From NCBI GenBank assembly GCA_030066245.1, contig JASJBY010000177.1, positions 1-9,028 on the forward strand: 9,028 nt of DNA, given 5' to 3'. A program made the position numbers and the translations under genes. Source of the DNA: Gammaproteobacteria bacterium. GTDB lineage: Bacteria; Pseudomonadota; Gammaproteobacteria; JAABTG01. The notes under the pieces were generated by a model. The model did not search any database, was not told the DNA's origin, and was given only the letters and a program-made list of their open reading frames with translations. Shown piece by piece: positions 5,760 to 9,028 of the stretch. Positions within the stretch are counted from its first letter, which is position 1, and the number at the start of each line of letters is the position of its first letter.

Positions 5760-7070
5760 TTGGACGTGGTCGTCGCGGGTGGAGGCTGGGCCGGGATCGC
5801 GGCGGCTGCAGAGCTGGCCGCGCGGGGCGCCTCGGTGACCCTGTTGGAGGCAGCCGGCCAGCTCGGCGGCAGGGCGCGGCGGGTCGACTGGGGGGACCTT
5901 TCCCTGGACAACGGCCAGCACATCCTGCTCGGCGCTTATCAACACACCCTGGCGCTCATGGCCAGGATCGGCGTCGACGAGCGGAACATACTCCTGCGCC
6001 TGCCGCTGCGCCTAGAGGTGGTGCGCGCCGACGGCTCCAGGGTGGATCTCCGGGCCCCGGCCCTGCCCGCCCCCTTGCACCTTGCGTGGGCGATTCTGCG
6101 CTGCAGGGGCCTGCGTCCGGCTGCCCGTCTACGGGCCCTCCGGCTCTGTGTTCACCTGCTGAGCTCGGGCTTCACCGTGTCCGAGGATCACAGCGTGGCC
6201 GACTGGCTGGCCGCCCATGGCCAACCGCCCGAGGTAAACGAGGCCCTCTGGGAGCCCCTGTGCATAGCCGCTCTCAACACGCCGCTCAGGGAGGCGTCCG
6301 CCCGGGTGTTCGTCAACGTCCTCCGGCTTACCTTCCTGCGACGGCGCACCGACTCGGATCTGCTGCTGCCCCGCCGGAATCTGGGCGATTTGCTCCCGGA
6401 GCCCGCGGCCGCCTTCATCAAGCGAAGCGGCGGTCGTGTCCAGCTCGGGCAGCGGGTCACGGGCCTGCAGATCCGGAACGGTCGCATCACCGGCCTGGAC
6501 ACAACCGACGGCTTCCTGAAAGCCGATCGCGTCGTGCTGGCCCTCCCCGTCGTGCCAAGTGCCCGGCTGCTGGGTACCCACGGCAGCCTGGCGTCCCTCG
6601 CCGCTTCGTTGCGGGATCTGCGCCACGAGCCCGTCTGCACGGTTTACCTGCGCTTCCCCTCAGCAGTGGACCCGGGCACGCCCATGCTCGGCCTCATCGG
6701 CCGTACCGGCCAGTGGCTGTTCGACCGGCGCCTCACCGGCCAGCCCGGGGTCGTGTCGGTCGTCATCTCCGCCTCCGGCCCGCATATGTCGCTGGATAAT
6801 CCATCCCTGCTCAAACGCGTGGGCGACGAGCTGGCGGAGGTGTTCCCCCACTGGCCGACCTGGGATTCAGGCTGGGTGCTGAGAGAGAAACGGGCCACCT
6901 TCGCCTGCTCGGTGGGCGTGGACGACAAGCGCCCCGACCACGAAACGCCCGTCCAGGGCCTCTGGCTGGCGGGAGATTTCACCAGCACCGGGCTGCCGGG
7001 CACGCTCGAAGGCGCCGTGAGCAGCGGGCTACAATGTGCGCGGATGCTGCTCGCCGACTCAACGCCATGA
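5760..7070 (+). CDS. hpnE: Hydroxysqualene dehydroxylase HpnE
   Basis: A 436-residue FAD-dependent amine oxidase-like flavoprotein. HpnE reduces hydroxysqualene to squalene, completing the HpnD-HpnC-HpnE route that feeds hopanoid synthesis. The Rossmann FAD motif is AGGGWAGIAAAAELAARG (about 6-23) with the ribose-binding Glu30, then GGRAR (36-40) and DNGQHILLGAY (50-60). The second FAD contact is WLAGDFTSTGLPGTLEGA (about 402-419), as in phytoene-desaturase relatives. The start is TTG at 5760: an in-frame TGA at 5754-5756 rules out anything further upstream, and later starts (first GTG at 5766) would shave the beta strand before the glycine motif. Only a weak purine stretch precedes it. The stop overlaps the next ATG as ATGA (7067-7070), which suggests coupled translation. 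Confidence 0.93.
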   Translation: MDVVVAGGGWAGIAAAAELAARGASVTLLEAAGQLGGRARRVDWGDLSLDNGQHILLGAYQHTLALMARIGVDERNILLRLPLRLEVVRADGSRVDLRAPALPAPLHLAWAILRCRGLRPAARLRALRLCVHLLSSGFTVSEDHSVADWLAAHGQPPEVNEALWEPLCIAALNTPLREASARVFVNVLRLTFLRRRTDSDLLLPRRNLGDLLPEPAAAFIKRSGGRVQLGQRVTGLQIRNGRITGLDTTDGFLKADRVVLALPVVPSARLLGTHGSLASLAASLRDLRHEPVCTVYLRFPSAVDPGTPMLGLIGRTGQWLFDRRLTGQPGVVSVVISASGPHMSLDNPSLLKRVGDELAEVFPHWPTWDSGWVLREKRATFACSVGVDDKRPDHETPVQGLWLAGDFTSTGLPGTLEGAVSSGLQCARMLLADSTP

Positions 7071-7816
7071 AGAAGTACCGCCCAGTCCCCGACCTGCTGA
7101 GCGACCGCGTGATCCTTGTGAGCGGTGCCGGCGACGGCATTGGCAAGACCGCCGCCAAGTCCTTCGCCGCGCACGGCGCAACCGTCATCCTGCTGGGTCG
7201 GACCGTCCCCAAGCTGGAAGCGGTGTACGACGAGATCGAGGGCAGCGGCCATCCTCAGCCGGCCATCTACCCCATTAACCTGGAGGGTGCCGCGCCCAAG
7301 GACTACCAGGATCTGGCGGACACCCTGGAGCGCGAGTTCGGGCGCCTGGACGGATTGCTGCACAATGCCACCAACCTGGGCAGCCTGACCCCCTTGGAGC
7401 ACTACGACCTTCAGCTATGGGCCCAGGTCATGCAGGTGAACCTGCACGCCCCCTTCCTCCTCACCCGGTCCTGCCTGCCGGTGCTTCGAAAATCCCCGGA
7501 TGCGTCCGTTGTCTTCACCTCCTCCGCCCTGGGGCGCGCCGGCCGGGCCTACTGGGGCGCCTACGCCATCTCCAACTTCGCCGTGGAGGGGATGATGCAG
7601 GTGCTGGCCGAGGAGCTGGAGTCGAAACCGCAGATCCGGGTCAACAGCCTCGATCCGGGGTGGGTACGGACAACTTTCTTCAGCCGGGCGTACCCGGCAC
7701 GGGATCCGGGCACGCTGCCGGCGCCGGAGGAGATCATGCCCGCTTACCTCTACCTCATGGGTCCGGACAGCCGCGGCATCACCGGCCGCGCCATGACGGC
7801 CCAGGAAGTCGGTTGA
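7067..7816 (+). CDS. YciK-like short-chain dehydrogenase/reductase with altered catalytic Lys
   Basis: A 249-residue classical SDR, closest by eye to E. coli YciK (about 252 residues) and to the PA3173-type protein that follows mupP in Pseudomonas. Visible motifs are the cofactor loop SGAGDGIG (19-26), LHNAT (98-102, the NNAG equivalent), Asn125 in MQVNLH, and Ser152/Ser153 in FTSS. The catalytic YxxxK is changed: it reads Y166-A-I-S-N170, and the codon is AAC where a lysine (AAA/AAG) is expected. Lys normally binds the nicotinamide ribose and lowers the Tyr pKa, so oxidoreductase activity may be lost or altered. Substrate is unknown even for normal relatives. The start at 7067 overlaps the hpnE stop and gives the YciK-like N-terminus (YRPVPDLLSDRVILV). 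It is probably co-translated with hpnE; a role in squalene/hopanoid metabolism is speculative. Confidence 0.88.
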   Translation: MKKYRPVPDLLSDRVILVSGAGDGIGKTAAKSFAAHGATVILLGRTVPKLEAVYDEIEGSGHPQPAIYPINLEGAAPKDYQDLADTLEREFGRLDGLLHNATNLGSLTPLEHYDLQLWAQVMQVNLHAPFLLTRSCLPVLRKSPDASVVFTSSALGRAGRAYWGAYAISNFAVEGMMQVLAEELESKPQIRVNSLDPGWVRTTFFSRAYPARDPGTLPAPEEIMPAYLYLMGPDSRGITGRAMTAQEVG

Positions 7817-7969
7817 CCAGCCCTTGCGGCGCCAATTTCTTGACTATGCCGCCTCCGCAATTCCCACTCCCATCGCAAGCCATTGAATTTACCGGCCCTT
7901 GACTCGACAGCAAGGTTGGCCCGCATTTCGCATACGCCTGCACAGAACGCGAAGCAGGACCAGAGCATT

Positions 7970-8884
7970 ATGCATACCCGTGCCGAGTGGGACCGATTGC
8001 CCAACGAGAACAGCGCCAGCTTGTGGCAGAAGCCCGAGTCCGTCGCCGCTGTCCCCTTCGATAAAGAATGGCTGCTGCACCTGACCCAGCATTTGCAGAC
8101 CACGCTGGATATCGAGGAGCTGATCCGGGTCTACGCCGCCGAGAGCGCGGACGTCGTCCCCTTCGCACAGGTCAGTTACCGCAACCCGGAGCGTGATCTG
8201 CTGGTCGAGTATGGCCGGCGGGCACGGCACAGCTGCAGCTACGCCCTGGCCATCCTGGACCAGGACCTGGGGATCCTGACCTATACCCGTTCCAGACCGT
8301 TCAGCGACACGGATACCCAGCGTCTCGAGCTCCTGACCGGCCATCTGCTGTTTCCGCTGCGCAACGCGCTGCTGTACCACCAGGCCGTGGCGGCTGCCGC
8401 CAAGGATCCCTTGACCCTGGTGAACAACCGGGCGGCCTTGGACGAGACCCTGGACCGCGAGATCAGCCTGGCCCAGCGCCACGCCACGCCGCTGACGGTT
8501 CTCATGATCGACCTGGACCACTTCAAAGCCGTCAATGACCGCTACGGCCACGTGGTCGGCGACCACGTGTTGAAAGCCTTTACGGCCCGCGTCGCCGAGT
8601 CCTATCGTGCCAGCGACATTTTCTTCCGCTACGGTGGCGAGGAGTTCACCCTGGTGTTGAGGAACACAGAGCTTGCCGGTGCCGCCTGCCTGGCAGAGCG
8701 TATCCGCGAGTCGGTGGAAAACCGGCCCATGACCACGGACGCCGGGCCCGTGTCCCTGACGGTCAGCATAGGCGTGGCCGAGCTGGCCAACGGTGACCAT
8801 GCCGCCTCCCTGCTGGGGCGCGCCGACGCCGCCCTGTACACGTCCAAGGCCCAGGGCCGCAACCGGGTCACCGCAACACGCTGA
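7970..8884 (+). CDS. Diguanylate cyclase with N-terminal sensor-like region
   Basis: A 304-residue soluble protein with no membrane segment or signal peptide. The C-terminal GGDEF domain (about 141-300) makes c-di-GMP from two GTP. It has metal-binding Asp181 in MIDLDHFKAVND, the active loop RYGGEEF (GGEEF at 222-226) and an intact product-inhibition I-site RxxD (Arg213-Asp216) five residues ahead of it. The domain opening reads DPLTLVNNR, where the family consensus is DxLTGLxNR, so the usual Gly is Leu. The N-terminal half (about 33-138) is alpha/beta and GAF-like in pattern, but I cannot name its ligand. The start at 7970 has AGGA ten bases upstream; a TTG at 7883 is also in frame but less likely. 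Similar proteins (PA3177 in P. aeruginosa, from memory) lie near this locus. It sits 153 bases after the dehydrogenase gene, a gap with no clear promoter. Confidence 0.9.
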   Translation: MHTRAEWDRLPNENSASLWQKPESVAAVPFDKEWLLHLTQHLQTTLDIEELIRVYAAESADVVPFAQVSYRNPERDLLVEYGRRARHSCSYALAILDQDLGILTYTRSRPFSDTDTQRLELLTGHLLFPLRNALLYHQAVAAAAKDPLTLVNNRAALDETLDREISLAQRHATPLTVLMIDLDHFKAVNDRYGHVVGDHVLKAFTARVAESYRASDIFFRYGGEEFTLVLRNTELAGAACLAERIRESVENRPMTTDAGPVSLTVSIGVAELANGDHAASLLGRADAALYTSKAQGRNRVTATR

Positions 8885-8893
8885 ACGGCAGCA

Positions 8894-8911
8894 GCGGCAA
8901 GCCATTGCCGC
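8894..8911 (+). terminator. Hairpin after the cyclase gene, possible terminator
   Basis: GCGGCAA (8894-8900), loop GCCA, and TTGCCGC (8905-8911) form a perfect 7-bp stem ten bases after the stop codon. A short TTTCTT follows only at 8923-8928, so it is not a canonical intrinsic terminator. A second small GC palindrome (CCGG, loop CAGG, CCGG) lies at 8930-8941. Position at the end of the gene block supports a 3'-end role. Confidence 0.35.
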
Positions 8912-8949
8912 CGCCCGGGCCGTTTCTTGCCGGCAGGCCGGTGAAGCAT

Positions 8950-9028
8950 TAGCTCGGATTTCTCACCAGGCGGACCTCGGAGCACAGATTATGTCGGCAA
9001 ACTCAACACATTGGCTTCACCGAGCCAG
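8950..9028 (+). repeat. 79-base dispersed repeat, copy R2 (reaches window edge)
   Basis: Second copy, same orientation as 4309-4387, ungapped, about 85% identical by eye. It begins 65 bases after the cyclase stop codon, and the alignment is still running when the sequence ends, so the element probably continues. Differences from R1 fall partly in a hairpin loop (CGGA for CGAG) and partly as paired-compatible changes in the stem at its 3' end (TTGGCTT with GAGCCAG). Confidence 0.8.

Noticed and set aside
5027..6799. 590-codon plus-strand frame spanning hpnD and hpnE
   Set aside because: Out of frame with both genes, Arg/Gly/Pro-rich, and with no domain; it is a high-GC shadow.
7840..7927. Promoter for the cyclase gene
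   Set aside because: TTGACT occurs at 7840 and 7899, but no acceptable -10 lies at normal spacing from either.
7889..8905. Minus-strand 338-codon frame opposite the cyclase
   Set aside because: Antisense to an intact GGDEF protein and shows no family motifs.

Overview
The window is a GC-rich stretch of bacterial chromosome carrying eight convincing genes, all on the + strand. The order mtaD, ubiG, mupP (gph-like), then a yciK-like dehydrogenase and a GGDEF protein matches, as I recall it, the PA3170-PA3177 neighbourhood of Pseudomonas. The proteins look gammaproteobacterial. What departs from that layout is a squalene-forming set, hpnC, hpnD and hpnE, lying between mupP and the yciK-like gene. 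High GC, hopanoid-type squalene genes and repeat-rich spacers suggest a non-enteric gammaproteobacterium (for example the Chromatiales or Ectothiorhodospiraceae side), but the genus cannot be fixed from this sequence.

Layout. Bases 1-289 hold no recognisable gene; they contain a nested inverted repeat (89-143) and a short seven-base repeat array (187-214). mtaD (290-1633) deaminates methylthioadenosine/S-adenosylhomocysteine. The 364-base spacer that follows is bounded by two arrays of seven-base units in opposite orientation (1623-1678 and 1894-1949). ubiG (1998-2720), mupP (2750-3436) and hpnC (3433-4311) are tightly packed, and mupP and hpnC overlap by ATGA. A 569-base noncoding gap then separates hpnC from hpnD. 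It begins with a 79-base repeat (R1) that includes the hpnC stop codon, and it holds several strong hairpins. hpnD (4881-5747), hpnE (5760-7070) and the yciK-like gene (7067-7816) form a second compact block, with an ATGA overlap between the last two. A diguanylate cyclase gene (7970-8884) follows after 153 bases. A second copy of the 79-base repeat (R2, 8950-9028) runs to the window edge.

How the genes fit together. HpnD joins two farnesyl diphosphates into presqualene diphosphate, HpnC turns it into hydroxysqualene, and HpnE reduces that to squalene, the hopanoid precursor. UbiG methylates ubiquinone precursors, so it also draws on polyprenyl diphosphate. MtaD salvages products of SAM-using reactions, among them the SAH that UbiG releases. 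MupP acts in peptidoglycan sugar recycling. The block thus groups envelope and isoprenoid functions with methyl-cycle clean-up and a c-di-GMP enzyme. No known defence system, CRISPR array, transposase gene, rRNA or tRNA was seen.

The most unusual items are the seven-base repeat family, whose arrays can end on the same unit GTCAGGA; the directly repeated 79-base element bracketing hpnD to the cyclase gene; the split of hpnC from hpnD by a structured gap; and a Lys-to-Asn change in the catalytic YxxxK motif of the yciK-like dehydrogenase. No promoter was convincing anywhere in the window.
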